Source: Lachnospiraceae bacterium (GTDB lineage: Bacteria > Bacillota > Clostridia > Lachnospirales > Lachnospiraceae). From it: 64,000 bases of DNA. Each line of letters begins with the position of its first letter. Position 1 is the first letter of the stretch. This document shows positions 41,620 to 51,300 of this stretch, piece by piece. Location: NCBI GenBank assembly GCA_910575275.1, contig CAJTEE010000005.1:1-64000 (forward strand), in the 5' to 3' direction. The position numbers and the translations under genes were made by a program. The notes under the pieces are model-generated. The model did no database searches, was not told the DNA's origin, and saw nothing but the letters and a program-made list of their open reading frames with translations.

Positions 41620-42464
41620 TAACCAGAAATCCAATGCAGCTTAAAGCATTCATTAAGAAAAAGGCAGCAGAGAAAAATATTTCTGCCCAGCTTGTCATGC
41701 AGAACTACATGTTGGAACGGTTGCTGGAAAGAATTTCGCTATCAACATATAAAAACAATTTTATATTAAAAGGCGGATTCTTAATATCGGTAATTGTTGG
41801 GCTGGATACCAGGACAACGATGGATCTGGATACAACAATAAAAGGCTTTACATTAACCCATGAATCAATCCGAAAGGTTTTTAAGGAAATATGCGCTGTT
41901 GAAATAGAGGATGATGTGAGCTTTACTTTAGAAGATATTTATGATATTCGTGAAACGGATGATTATCCCGGCATACGTGTTTCTTTAAAAGCGAATTATC
42001 CTCCCATCAGTGTACCTCTGACGGTAGATGTTACGACTGGGGATATAATCACACCGAAAGAAATAGAATATACATTTAAACTTCTCTTTGATGACAGGAC
42101 ATTAAGTATATTGGCTTATAATCTGGAAACAGTCCTGGCAGAAAAAATAGAAACTGTATTATCACGCAGCATTGCCAATACCCGCCCAAGAGATTTTTAT
42201 GATATACATACCATCTTTGCTTTGCGTGGAAATGAATGTGATAAAAATATTTTGAAACGAGCATTGGAGCAGACAAGTGCAAAGAGGGGCAGTAGCCAGG
42301 TGATGCAAAATTATGTGGAAATCATTAAGGAGATCAGGGATAATCCACAGATGCAGAACCTTTGGAAAAAGTATCAGAAAAATTTTGATTATGCAAAAGA
42401 TATTACTTTTGAAGATACTTGTAATTCTGTTAAATATATCATGGATTACGTTATGACAAGGTGA
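41616..42464 (+). CDS. abiEii: AbiEii nucleotidyltransferase toxin
   Basis: A 282-residue toxin of the AbiEii/AbiGii family. The nucleotidyltransferase motifs are FILKGGFLISVIVG (GGxxxS-like), TTMDLDTTIKGF (paired Asp), IEYTFKLLFDDRTLSILAYN and ETVLAEKIETVLSRS with RPRDFYDIHTIF. Members block growth and abort phage infection by modifying tRNA or other RNA. It is in one operon with abiEi. Confidence 0.93.
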   Translation: MITRNPMQLKAFIKKKAAEKNISAQLVMQNYMLERLLERISLSTYKNNFILKGGFLISVIVGLDTRTTMDLDTTIKGFTLTHESIRKVFKEICAVEIEDDVSFTLEDIYDIRETDDYPGIRVSLKANYPPISVPLTVDVTTGDIITPKEIEYTFKLLFDDRTLSILAYNLETVLAEKIETVLSRSIANTRPRDFYDIHTIFALRGNECDKNILKRALEQTSAKRGSSQVMQNYVEIIKEIRDNPQMQNLWKKYQKNFDYAKDITFEDTCNSVKYIMDYVMTR

Positions 42465-42919
42465 AGAATACATTAGGAAGATGTTGAAGCTAATTTGTGC
42501 AAAGAAAGAGATGTCATAAATCAATATTTGGCCTTTACAAAGATATATAATGAACAGGTGAAACTGCATGGAAGTAATATGTCAGAGCCAAAATTGTGTC
42601 TAAAGCAAGATACTAAAATTCCTAAAAACATGAAAAAGTCCACCTGTTTGTTTTGTATGTAGCAGGTGGGCTTTTTTGTTTTGTATAAAAACGATTGTCT
42701 TAATGACATTGGGGTTCTCTGTCTCTTTTTCTATCTTTAGAATATCGTATCAGACCGGAAAAGACAACGATGCTGCCGGCTGGGAAATTTCGGGTTTCGG
42801 CGGGAGCCGGAACGTGGAAAATTCGCAAGTGTATAGACACTTGGAACGCTTGCCGTTTAGAGCCATGGCCGAAACATCCCTTTTCTATTGGGCAGTATAT
42901 GCAGGAAGAAATTTCAATC
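42465..42919. other. Intergenic region with a bidirectional terminator
   Basis: CCACCTG (42640-42646) pairs with CAGGTGG (42663-42669), flanked by A5 and T6, so it may act from both sides. An open frame at 42676-42948 has no family signal or ribosome binding site and is not called. Confidence 0.6.
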
Positions 42920-42978
42920 TTGACAAGCGACCGTCGGTCGCTATATAATTAAAACGTAATAAACGACCATCGGTCGCT
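42920..42978 (+). promoter_or_regulatory. TetR promoter with two palindromic operators
   Basis: The -35 TTGACA (42920-42925) and -10 TATAAT (42944-42949) have an 18-bp spacer. AGCGACC/GGTCGCT (42926-42942) fills the spacer and a second near-copy AACGACC/GGTCGCT lies at 42962-42978, 36 bp away, so the repressor probably blocks its own operon. Confidence 0.8.
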
Positions 42979-42996
42979 ACTGGGAGGTTTTGTCAG

Positions 42997-43635
42997 ATGC
43001 CAAAAGGAATTACACTTACACCCGAACAACAGGCAGCACGTCGAAGCGAAATAGTTGATATTGCGTTGCGCCTTATTGCTGAAAATGGGTTTCAAAAAAC
43101 ATCTATGCGGGAAATTGCAGACTTAGCGAAAATGGGAAAGTCCAGTCTATACGATTTTTTCAAAACAAAAGACGAGATTGCTGTATATGCAATGGAGAAA
43201 AAATTTGAGGAAATCATAGAGCAGGTTCACAGAATTATTGACAATGAACCTTTGCCGGAACTATGCCTTAGAAAAATCATGCACAATCAGCTTAAAGTGC
43301 CACATCAGTATAGGATTGTACTAATGTGGCTTCATGCCGAATCTGACTACTTGGAAGAAGAGTATCGGAAGCGTCTGAAAACAATACGTTACGAATACCA
43401 CAATACTATCAAGACCGTGATTGAAGGCGGAGTGGCCAAAGGTGTTTTTCGCAAAACAGATTCTGACCTTGTGGTGCGCCTGTTGATTAACTCCATGCTC
43501 TCCATTGTCTATACTTCCCGGCCATCAGCCAGTGAGGAAAAGATGCTGGATGAAACAATCAATATATTTCTACACGGAATTATGAATGAAGGAGGTGAAA
43601 AAAATGAACCCCTATATCCTGTCTTTGGAGCATAA
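42997..43635 (+). CDS. TetR-family regulator
   Basis: A 212-residue repressor. The N-terminal helix-turn-helix is RRSEIVDIALRLIAENGFQK, TSMREIADLAKMGKSSLYDF and FFKTKDEI. The C-terminal ligand domain is helical. It overlaps the following PEP-utilising enzyme gene by 32 bp and shares a promoter carrying two matching palindromes. It likely senses a small molecule connected with that enzyme. Confidence 0.92.
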   Translation: MPKGITLTPEQQAARRSEIVDIALRLIAENGFQKTSMREIADLAKMGKSSLYDFFKTKDEIAVYAMEKKFEEIIEQVHRIIDNEPLPELCLRKIMHNQLKVPHQYRIVLMWLHAESDYLEEEYRKRLKTIRYEYHNTIKTVIEGGVAKGVFRKTDSDLVVRLLINSMLSIVYTSRPSASEEKMLDETINIFLHGIMNEGGEKNEPLYPVFGA

Positions 43636-46171
43636 ACAGGCATCACTTGAAATGGTTGGCGGAAAAGGTATGTCTTTATCAAAGCTATTGACAGCGGGTA
43701 TCCCTGTGCCGGACGGTTTTCATGTTACAACTGCTTCATACCGGATTTTTGTTGAAGCGAACCAGATTCAGCCTTACATCAAAGCATTGCTGGAGGGCAC
43801 AGATTCCAACAGTACCAGCCAACTTGAAGATATATCCAAGCAGATTGGTCAACTTTTTCATAATGGAAAAATGCCGCAGGAAGTATCGGCGGCAATAAAA
43901 ACCGCTTATGCCGGATTAGGAAATGTTTCGGTGGCTGTCCGATCCTCCGCGACTGCGGAGGATTTACCCGATGCTTCTTTTGCGGGCCAGCAGGACACGT
44001 ACCTCAATATACAAGGTGAGAACGAAGTCCTTGACGCTGTAAAGCGATGCTGGGCATCCCTGTGGACAGCTCGTGCGATTGCTTACCGCATAAAGAATCA
44101 TATCAGGCAGGAGCTTGTGGCTCTTGCCGTAGTCGTACAAAAGTTGGCGTTTTCTGATGCTTCTGGTGTTATGTTTACAATCAACCCCATGAACGGCAGA
44201 CGTAACGAAATGATTATAAACGCCGCATGGGGGCTTGGTGAAGCGGTGGTTTCCAGCTTAGTCACCCCTGATACAATCGTTACGGACAAGAGCGCCGTCC
44301 GAATCGTGTCATATGAAGTGGCAAACAAAGAGATTATGACGGTTCGCACCTTAGACGGAACGGAAGAAATCCCTGTCCCCGGACGGCTCCGTAAAAAACC
44401 TGCTCTTACCCGCAATCAAGTCATGCGGCTGACGCAGCTTGGAAATAAAATTGAGAAATATTATCGAATGCCTATGGATATAGAATGGGCGCTGGAAAAA
44501 GATAAGTTGTATATTGTTCAGGCCCGCCCCATTACTGTCTTACCGCCGGAGTGGGTATTGCCGGAAAAGAATGTAGTTTACACAAAGGGCAGTCTGGCAG
44601 AACACCTGCCAAACCCAGTCACGCCTCTGTTCGCCACTCTTGGCCTTGAATTAGTCAACCGTGCGTCGGCGCTTTTATGGGTGGATATGTTTGGTACAAG
44701 CGCAAAAAAGCTGCTGCCAGACAATGGGGCATACACGATAATCAATGGTTATGTCTATCTTTCCGCTAAGGCAAAGCCTCTTTTAATTGCTGTAAAATCC
44801 CTTTCCCCCCGCTCTTTGCGCCGGACGCTTACGAACAGCATTATGCGCTTTGAAGCGGCAAGAAAAGAATTTGAAGATGTGGTGAGGCAGTGGGACGAAA
44901 CATCCCTGCATACGTTAAGCGCCAAGCAGATTATGGAGGGCATTCAAGCCGTATTTTACGCCGCATGTATTTATTTCACAAGGATTCAGCTTACATTGCC
45001 CGCCGCATCGATCAGCGAAACGTTATTCACAAAATTCTTTCAGGGTGCGGCCCGCCGTGCTGGTATAACGGACATTTCCGTTCTCTTGCTTGGGTTTGAT
45101 ACGATTGCGCTGCAATCGGAAAAGAACCTGTGGGACCTTTCGGAATGGGCAAAGCAAAGTAACACTTTAGGCTTCTATCTGAAAAGCAATCCTGCAGCAA
45201 AGATAGCAGAAGATTTCAAGTCCTCCATTTTGCCTGCGGAAGTTTCGCAGGAGGTATGGATGGAGTGGAAAAGCCGGATTAACGCCTATTTCAAAGAATT
45301 TGGCTGTACTGCGTATGAATTTGATTTTGCATATGCCACACCACAGGAGATGCTTACGCCAACCTTTGAATCCATAAAAGCATTTTTGGAGGAAAAAGGG
45401 GAAAATCCGTATTCGCGCCAAATCACATTTGAAAAGCGCAGGAAACAGGCCGAAAAAGAGATTTTGCAACAGATAGGCGGCCACCGTAAAAAGCTGTTTT
45501 TGAAGCTGCTCCATTGGGCACAAACTACTGCCCCCATGCGTGAAAACGCTATTTATTTGATGGGGATGGGGCACCCACTGATTCGCCGTATGTTACAGGA
45601 AATTTCTGAACGTCTCTTAACTGGAGGAGCCATTTCACATCCGGACGATATTTACTGGCTCACAAAGACAGAATTGGAAACGCTCATAACACAGCTTGAT
45701 AAAAATATGCCCCTATCTGATCTGAGTGAGGCAATCCCTACTCGACAAGCGGAGTATGATACATTCCGGGGTTATGTGCCGCCTTCCATGTTGCCGGAAA
45801 AAAGCACAAAAGCCGTATCACATGCAACTCAAATACAGAAAGATGGGAAAATTGTATTGATGGGCATAGGAACCAGCCCAGGCGTTGTTACGGCTCCCGC
45901 CTGTGTACTGAACAGCCCGGCAGATTTTGAGAAATTCCAGCCGGGAAGTATCTTGGTCGCCGTTACCACAACTCCCGCATGGACGCAGTTGTTTGCCTCC
46001 GCAAGTGCGATTGTAACAGACATTGGCGGCCCTCTTAGCCATTCAAGCATTGTTGCCCGTGAATATGGTATCCCCGCTGTCATGGCAACACACACTGCTA
46101 CGCGAACCATACAAAACGGACAAATGATAACAGTGGACGGCGCAACAGGGGAGGTGACACTCAATGAATAA
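43604..46171 (+). CDS. PEP-synthase/rifamycin-phosphotransferase-like enzyme
   Basis: An 855-residue dikinase-type enzyme. The N-terminal PEP/pyruvate-binding ATP-grasp domain has MVGGKGMSLSKLLTAGIPVP, VAVRSSATAEDLPDASFAGQ and MDIEWALEKDKLYIVQARPI. A long middle region (about 330-760) does not resemble a PEP barrel. The C-terminal phosphohistidine domain has DIGGPLSHSSIVAREYGIPA with the swivelling His. Length and domain order (ATP-grasp, middle, His domain) match rifamycin phosphotransferase better than PEP synthase, but a phosphotransferase acting on another substrate is equally possible. The start at 43604 follows GAAGGAGG. Regulation by the upstream TetR protein is likely. Confidence 0.75.
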   Translation: MNPYILSLEHKQASLEMVGGKGMSLSKLLTAGIPVPDGFHVTTASYRIFVEANQIQPYIKALLEGTDSNSTSQLEDISKQIGQLFHNGKMPQEVSAAIKTAYAGLGNVSVAVRSSATAEDLPDASFAGQQDTYLNIQGENEVLDAVKRCWASLWTARAIAYRIKNHIRQELVALAVVVQKLAFSDASGVMFTINPMNGRRNEMIINAAWGLGEAVVSSLVTPDTIVTDKSAVRIVSYEVANKEIMTVRTLDGTEEIPVPGRLRKKPALTRNQVMRLTQLGNKIEKYYRMPMDIEWALEKDKLYIVQARPITVLPPEWVLPEKNVVYTKGSLAEHLPNPVTPLFATLGLELVNRASALLWVDMFGTSAKKLLPDNGAYTIINGYVYLSAKAKPLLIAVKSLSPRSLRRTLTNSIMRFEAARKEFEDVVRQWDETSLHTLSAKQIMEGIQAVFYAACIYFTRIQLTLPAASISETLFTKFFQGAARRAGITDISVLLLGFDTIALQSEKNLWDLSEWAKQSNTLGFYLKSNPAAKIAEDFKSSILPAEVSQEVWMEWKSRINAYFKEFGCTAYEFDFAYATPQEMLTPTFESIKAFLEEKGENPYSRQITFEKRRKQAEKEILQQIGGHRKKLFLKLLHWAQTTAPMRENAIYLMGMGHPLIRRMLQEISERLLTGGAISHPDDIYWLTKTELETLITQLDKNMPLSDLSEAIPTRQAEYDTFRGYVPPSMLPEKSTKAVSHATQIQKDGKIVLMGIGTSPGVVTAPACVLNSPADFEKFQPGSILVAVTTTPAWTQLFASASAIVTDIGGPLSHSSIVAREYGIPAVMATHTATRTIQNGQMITVDGATGEVTLNE

Positions 46172-46871
46172 AAGGCTCCAGCGTGTCGCCAAACAGCAGG
46201 CCAACAGCCTCCGTCCGGGCATACTGGGAGGCCATCCGCTGGTGGCAGAAGACCATTTTCAGGAGAACCTGCGCCCGCTGTTCTGCCCGGTAGTCCCATT
46301 TTGCTGTATATGGTCCGCTGTTATAGGTAAGGAAGATACCGGTCGGGGTAAGGAGCACACCGGTCATCCGGGAGCTTCGGATCTTTACCATATCGATCCC
46401 CATTTCTTTGATTTCACGGGAGCCATAAAAGGCAGGGGTTTTCAGGACAGGCACTGGAACAGCCTCCGGTAAAAAAACAGGGGGCTTTTCATCACGGAAA
46501 ACTGCAGCACCTGCGTTCAGCATGGCGGCATAGGTCTCCGCTGCCCGGTGCAGCCGCATCCTTCTCGTTACTTCGCTTCTGATCCGGTTGGTATCCGTGT
46601 CCCCGGTAAGGTAAAAAGCAAACCGTTCGGGGTTCTCTGCCAGGAGCCTGCCTTTTGCTTTCCGCCCCAGCCGGAAACCACGCAGCCTGTCTTTGTAGAA
46701 TACCCGGAGCAGCCCCTCCTTTTTCAGCGAAGTTATGACCGCCTCCTTATAACTGGAACTGCCGGGGATGCGGGGGATGAGGCTGGCCGGGAACTCGCCG
46801 CAGATGGCGGCCAGTTCGAGCAGGTAAAAGCCTAATGTGTCCTGCCTGGGGAATGTACCCTTATCGGACAT
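46161..46871 (-). CDS. Unknown ICE protein with winged-helix N-terminus, possibly truncated
   Basis: A 236-residue protein starting after AAAGGAGG. The N-terminus (DTLGFYLLELAAICGEFPAS, VITSLKKEGLLRVFYKDRLR, GFRLGRKAKGRLLAENPERF) is a winged helix of the kind seen in replication-relaxation-type proteins. The rest carries RRMRLHRAAETYAAMLNAG and a strand-rich end. It stops ten bases inside the end of the convergent PEP-enzyme gene, and the final residues may not be original. Function unknown. Confidence 0.55.
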   Translation of the reverse strand: MSDKGTFPRQDTLGFYLLELAAICGEFPASLIPRIPGSSSYKEAVITSLKKEGLLRVFYKDRLRGFRLGRKAKGRLLAENPERFAFYLTGDTDTNRIRSEVTRRMRLHRAAETYAAMLNAGAAVFRDEKPPVFLPEAVPVPVLKTPAFYGSREIKEMGIDMVKIRSSRMTGVLLTPTGIFLTYNSGPYTAKWDYRAEQRAQVLLKMVFCHQRMASQYARTEAVGLLFGDTLEPFIH

Positions 46872-47015
46872 AAAAAGATCACCTCCTTTTCCGGTTTTGT
46901 ACCGGGGCGGCTAAAGACTTCGGTAAATAAAACTCTGTCAGCCGCAGATAAAGTCCAATAAATACAATATTTTTTCCCATTCTGGCCGTATGGGGTGAAA
47001 ATGGCGCCAAAACCA

Positions 47016-47678
47016 TTAAAAATCCGATATGGATTTCAGCTCCTTTTCCCGTCCGGAGAGCCCTCCTGCAAAGCGGCTTTTCTCCATGATATAGATACGG
47101 GTGCCGTCCTTGTCCCCAAGCTCCGTGGTATTGTAGGCGTCACATAAAAGCCCGCTGTCATCCGCCATCACATACAGGGCGATGGTGTCCAGGATCTGTT
47201 TCTGCTGTAGGTTGTCATAGTCCAGCAGGCACCAGTCCGGCAGTTCATGGTCATATACATGGGAGATACAGACCACACATTCCCGGAAGTGTGGCATGGG
47301 ATGTTCTTTTGCGTACTGTCCCAGTGTTGCGTGGAGCGGATCAAGCAGGAACAGGCTGCTCTGGCGCATTTTTTTCTTTGGGAGCAGCCGTGGAAGGGCT
47401 ACCTCCAGGATGCCGTTTTCATAGCTGATCTCAATGCCATGCACTTCCCCGGCTTTCACAAGGTACTCTGCCTTGGGGACAGAGGTGGAAGCGTAAAGGA
47501 GATTTCTGAGCTGGCAGGCGATCCCTTCTGCTCTTAAAGCGGCTTCGGTTGACATGGTTTCATAGTTTTCCGGATACCTCTGGATATCCAGGGAATCCAT
47601 GGCGCAGATGTTGTTGTTCAGCCGTGACAGGTTGTTCTGGATATCTGCGATCCGGCGTGAGATAATCTTTCGGTCCAC
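47016..47678 (-). CDS. Unknown ICE protein, 220 residues
   Basis: N-terminal coiled coil (DIQNNLSRLNNNICAMDSLD) with a conserved-looking central part (VHGIEISYENGILEVALPRL, LLPKKKMRQSSLFLLDPLHA). The C-terminal part has ECVVCISHVYDHELPDWCLL, DYDNLQQKQILDTIALYVM. This type occurs in several clostridial ICEs (DUF6100-like by recollection). It appears soluble; no function is known. The start at 47678 follows AAGGAGGAATG. Confidence 0.5.
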   Translation of the reverse strand: MDRKIISRRIADIQNNLSRLNNNICAMDSLDIQRYPENYETMSTEAALRAEGIACQLRNLLYASTSVPKAEYLVKAGEVHGIEISYENGILEVALPRLLPKKKMRQSSLFLLDPLHATLGQYAKEHPMPHFRECVVCISHVYDHELPDWCLLDYDNLQQKQILDTIALYVMADDSGLLCDAYNTTELGDKDGTRIYIMEKSRFAGGLSGREKELKSISDF

Positions 47679-47745
47679 TCACATTCCTCCTTTGGATGTT
47701 GTAATATAGCTGCCCTGCATCATAGCGGTCAGGGCAAAGGTTGTT

Positions 47746-48282
47746 TTATGTTGATTTTTTGTAGTAGCTTACATTCCCGCTGCCATCCACGGTACAGAAT
47801 CCGGTTATCCCCGGAAATTCCAGCAGGGGGATCTGCCCCGGCTCATCCACCAGTACGATACGGCGGCCGCCGCTGTCACGGCTCTGGTGCAGGGCGTGGG
47901 TGACAAGGGCCTCCTGCCCGGCAGCGGCATGGACGATCTCATACAGCTCGCCCCCGGAGAAAAAGGCAATCTTTACGGGGAACTCACTGCACGAGTGGTA
48001 GTCCGCCCTGTCGATAAAGTCAAGCAGTACCCATGCCGCCCGCACCATGCCGGGATCGGATTCTTCTTTATCTGTCCGGTAAGGGAAGTATCCCCCGGTG
48101 TCTGCCTGCCGGGTGCGTCCCTGCCTGGCCAGGTGGGAGAGCAGGTTTCTGGTGACATCCTCCCGGCCAGGGTAGAACCGGCATAATTGTTTTTCTGTCA
48201 GCCCCGGATACATGGATATGATCCGGAGCAGTTCCGTGGCTTCCCCGCCATACAGGTCTGCCCTGGTCTTCACTGGCGCCAC
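47746..48282 (-). CDS. Unknown ICE protein with winged-helix start (DUF5697-like)
   Basis: A 178-residue protein. YGGEATELLRIISMYPGLTE and KQLCRFYPGREDVTRNLLSH form a winged-helix unit; the rest (AAWVLLDFIDRADYHSCSEF, PVKIAFFSGGELYEIVHAAA) resembles a small alpha-beta domain. It may be a regulator of transfer genes. Three direct repeats lie just upstream (48306-48378). Confidence 0.5.
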   Translation of the reverse strand: MAPVKTRADLYGGEATELLRIISMYPGLTEKQLCRFYPGREDVTRNLLSHLARQGRTRQADTGGYFPYRTDKEESDPGMVRAAWVLLDFIDRADYHSCSEFPVKIAFFSGGELYEIVHAAAGQEALVTHALHQSRDSGGRRIVLVDEPGQIPLLEFPGITGFCTVDGSGNVSYYKKST

Positions 48283-48305
48283 CTTCCTTTCTGGTTTTTT
48301 GTAAA

Positions 48306-48378
48306 TGCGTAATCTGTGCGTATAACGGACGTATGGGAAAAGGGATTGCGTAATCTATGCGTATACGGTGCGTAATCT
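48306..48378. repeat. Three direct repeats TGCGTAATCT
   Basis: Copies begin at 48306, 48347 and 48369; the first two extend through (A/G)TGCGTATA. They lie between virB4 and the next gene and could be an operator or part of oriT. Confidence 0.7.
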
Positions 48379-48384
48379 GTTCCA

Positions 48385-51300
48385 TTATCCGGCTTCACTC
48401 TGCCGGCGCATCCGTTCCACGATGTCCTTTAACTCCCTCCGGTCCGTGGTGATCAGGTCTTTCTCCAGGGGGCTCGCCTTGAACTCCACCATGATGTTAT
48501 TGTTGTTGGTGCTGATCAGGCCGTTGCCCCGTTCAAAGTGGGTGACCTCCATGACCTCCGCATCGGAGAGGTGGAGGGCGCTCTGGACGCGCATGGCCTC
48601 GTCATCCTCCAGGTTCAGGATGATCTTGGTCTTGGAGTTGTTGATGATGCCCTTCCCGAACCGCCCTTCATCCAGGTTAAAGAAGTCATTTAAGTCCTGG
48701 CTGGCACAGACGGCGGAGCCGCCATAGCCCCGGATGGTTTTAAAAATCTCCAGTACAAAATCCCCGGCAAGGCGTGTGCCTGTGGCACCGGCGCCGGATA
48801 AGAGCTGCCAGCACTCGTCAATGAAAATGGTCTTTTCCTCGGTACGGTCTTCCTTGGCCCGGTCCCAGACAAAATCCAGGGCAACGAACATCCCGACGGT
48901 CAGCAGGTCCCCGGTCAGGGAAGAGATATCCAGCACGGTATATTTGTTATCCAGGGACACGTTGGTCTGCTGGTTGAAGGTGCTGGCGGAGCCGTTCACC
49001 AGGCGGTTCAGGATATTTGCCAGCCGTTTGGTAGCAGCCGATTTCTTCAGTATTCCATAAAGGTCGCCCAATACCGGCATTTCCCGGTATCGTTCCGGGT
49101 TTTGGGGGTCTGCCAGGGAAGCGTTGTCATGGGTGATGCCCTTCTTGTTGTAGGTGTGGATCAGGGCCTCGTCCAAAAGCTGGCGCTCCTCATGGTTCAT
49201 GTCCGGGATCAGCAGGCTGAAAAAGATATGGAGCCGCTGGATCTTCTCCGCCAGTTCCGAGAGCTGGATGCCGGGGCCGTCCAGCAGTTCGTTCACGGTG
49301 CGGTCTACCTGCCGGATCTCCATCACGTTGATACAGTGGGGGCTTGCCGGGGAGACCTGGATGAACTCACCGCCCACGTTGGCGCAGGCCCGGTGGAACT
49401 CATGCCCCTTTAACGGGGCGATGATGAAAATGGGGATTCCTTTGCGCCGCATCCGCAGGGCCATGAGCTGCATGGTGAAAGTCTTGCCCGCGCCGGAAGT
49501 GCCCAGGATCGCCATGTTTGCATTTTTGTAGACTGCGGAGTTGAAGATATCCACAATGATCAGGGAGCTGTTGTATCTGTTCACGCCTAACAGGATGCCG
49601 TTGTCATCACACATCTCATAGCTGGTGAAGGGATAGCAGCTTGCGGCGCCCCCGGTAAGGAGGTTCCGTTTGCTGCGCTCATACAGCCCTTTTTCCACGG
49701 ACACCAGGGGCAGGGCGGTCAGGAATGCCTGCTCTTCCCGGAAGTGGCAGGCGGAAACCCGCATGTCCTGGGAGAGCAGGAGTTTCTTCATCTCGCTGAC
49801 CTTCCATTCCAGGTCCTCTTCATTGGGGGCCGTAATGGTGACCAACAGGTTCATAAAATAAAAATCTTCGTTGTTGGCAAGCCCTTCCTTCAGGAAGTAG
49901 CCGCTGCGGATGGCGCTGTCGATATCGTCAAAATCCGTGTTGGTATCGCTGGCGTCCTTGATCCGGGAGCGGTTGATGCGGAGCTGCTGGCCCACCTTCT
50001 GGATGATGCGCTCCTTGGGCTGGCGGGAGAGGAACATGTCCAGGTCGATCCCGTCCCCGGCGTTGACCATCAGGCTGAGCCAGCCGGCCGGCACATGGGT
50101 CTTATAGCCGTCCGAGGGGATCAGCAGGTAGGCGTAATAAAGCCCGTCAATGCAGATGTAGCGCCCGTGGGTGAAGTCAATGCCTGTGGGGGCGATGAAC
50201 TCCCCGGCAGGGATATGGTCGATCTCCGCTTCCCGCCCGTTTGCCAGGTACTGCGCCACCACCTCTTTAGCCCGGACGGGGAGGGGCTTAGTAGCGCTCT
50301 CATTCCGGCACAGGAGGTTATAGAGCACGTCTATGGTGAACTCGTCCTCGTTGTCCGGCAGCACCACTTCATTCCCGCACTGGCGAAGGTAATTGGAGGC
50401 GGTGTGGACGGCGGACTGCAGGGAGCCGATGGCTTCCCCTTCCTCGTCCGTGCGCCTTGCATTGCTCCATGGCTCGTATTCAAAGACCAGGAAGAACCGG
50501 CGCGTGACCGCCTCGCGGGAACAGATCTGCTGGATGAACTGCAGGTAATCCTCCTGCATGAGCCGGCACTGTTCGTTGGTCTCCTGGGCCATCTCCCGGC
50601 GCACTGTCTCCATGTGGCGCCCGATATCCGCGCGGCGTGTCAGCACCTTGAACTGGAGCTTTACCGGGCTTATCTTTAAATAGGAAACAAAGGAATAGAT
50701 GATGCTCCTCTGTTCCCTGGCGCTGCGGAGCAGGAAGTTGATGGGGATCACCTCCACCACCTTCACATACCGGTGGTCTTTCGTGTAAATGACGCCGTTT
50801 TCTATCCTGCTGATGGGCAGGTAGTCCGCCACCGGGTTTAAGTGGGTAAACTGCGGTTCCGGCGTGTGCAGCGGCCTTCCGGGGGAACAGCCCTTTTTCT
50901 GCCTGCTGTTTCTGTGGTCCGGCCTTCCCGGTCTTCCAGCAGCCTTTTTTCTGGAATCCTGTTGTGGGCCCCGTTTCTTTCCCACTGTGGATTTTTTTCG
51001 CTGCATTCCGGCCTGCTGTTTTTTCTGTGTCTGGCTGGGGCGGAGTTTCTGGCGGATCTCATATCCTTTTACCTGGTCAAATTCTGCGGGGAAATCTTCC
51101 TCCCCTCTGCGCCGCCAGCCGGATATGCCGCCAATCTTTTCGTTTTTGCCGGATTTATAATTTCCACCCGGCTTTTCATTCCGGCCAGAATGCTCTGATG
51201 CTATGTTTTCTTCATGGCTGTATTTTTTCTTCCGGTGGCCGTTTCTGTCTTTTTTTGCGGCGGTGGCCGCCCGCATTGCTTCCTGGCTTTCGCCGCCGCC

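Noticed and set aside
42676-42948. 90-residue open frame before the TetR gene
   Set aside because: It begins in the T-run of a terminator, has no ribosome binding site and runs into the TetR promoter.
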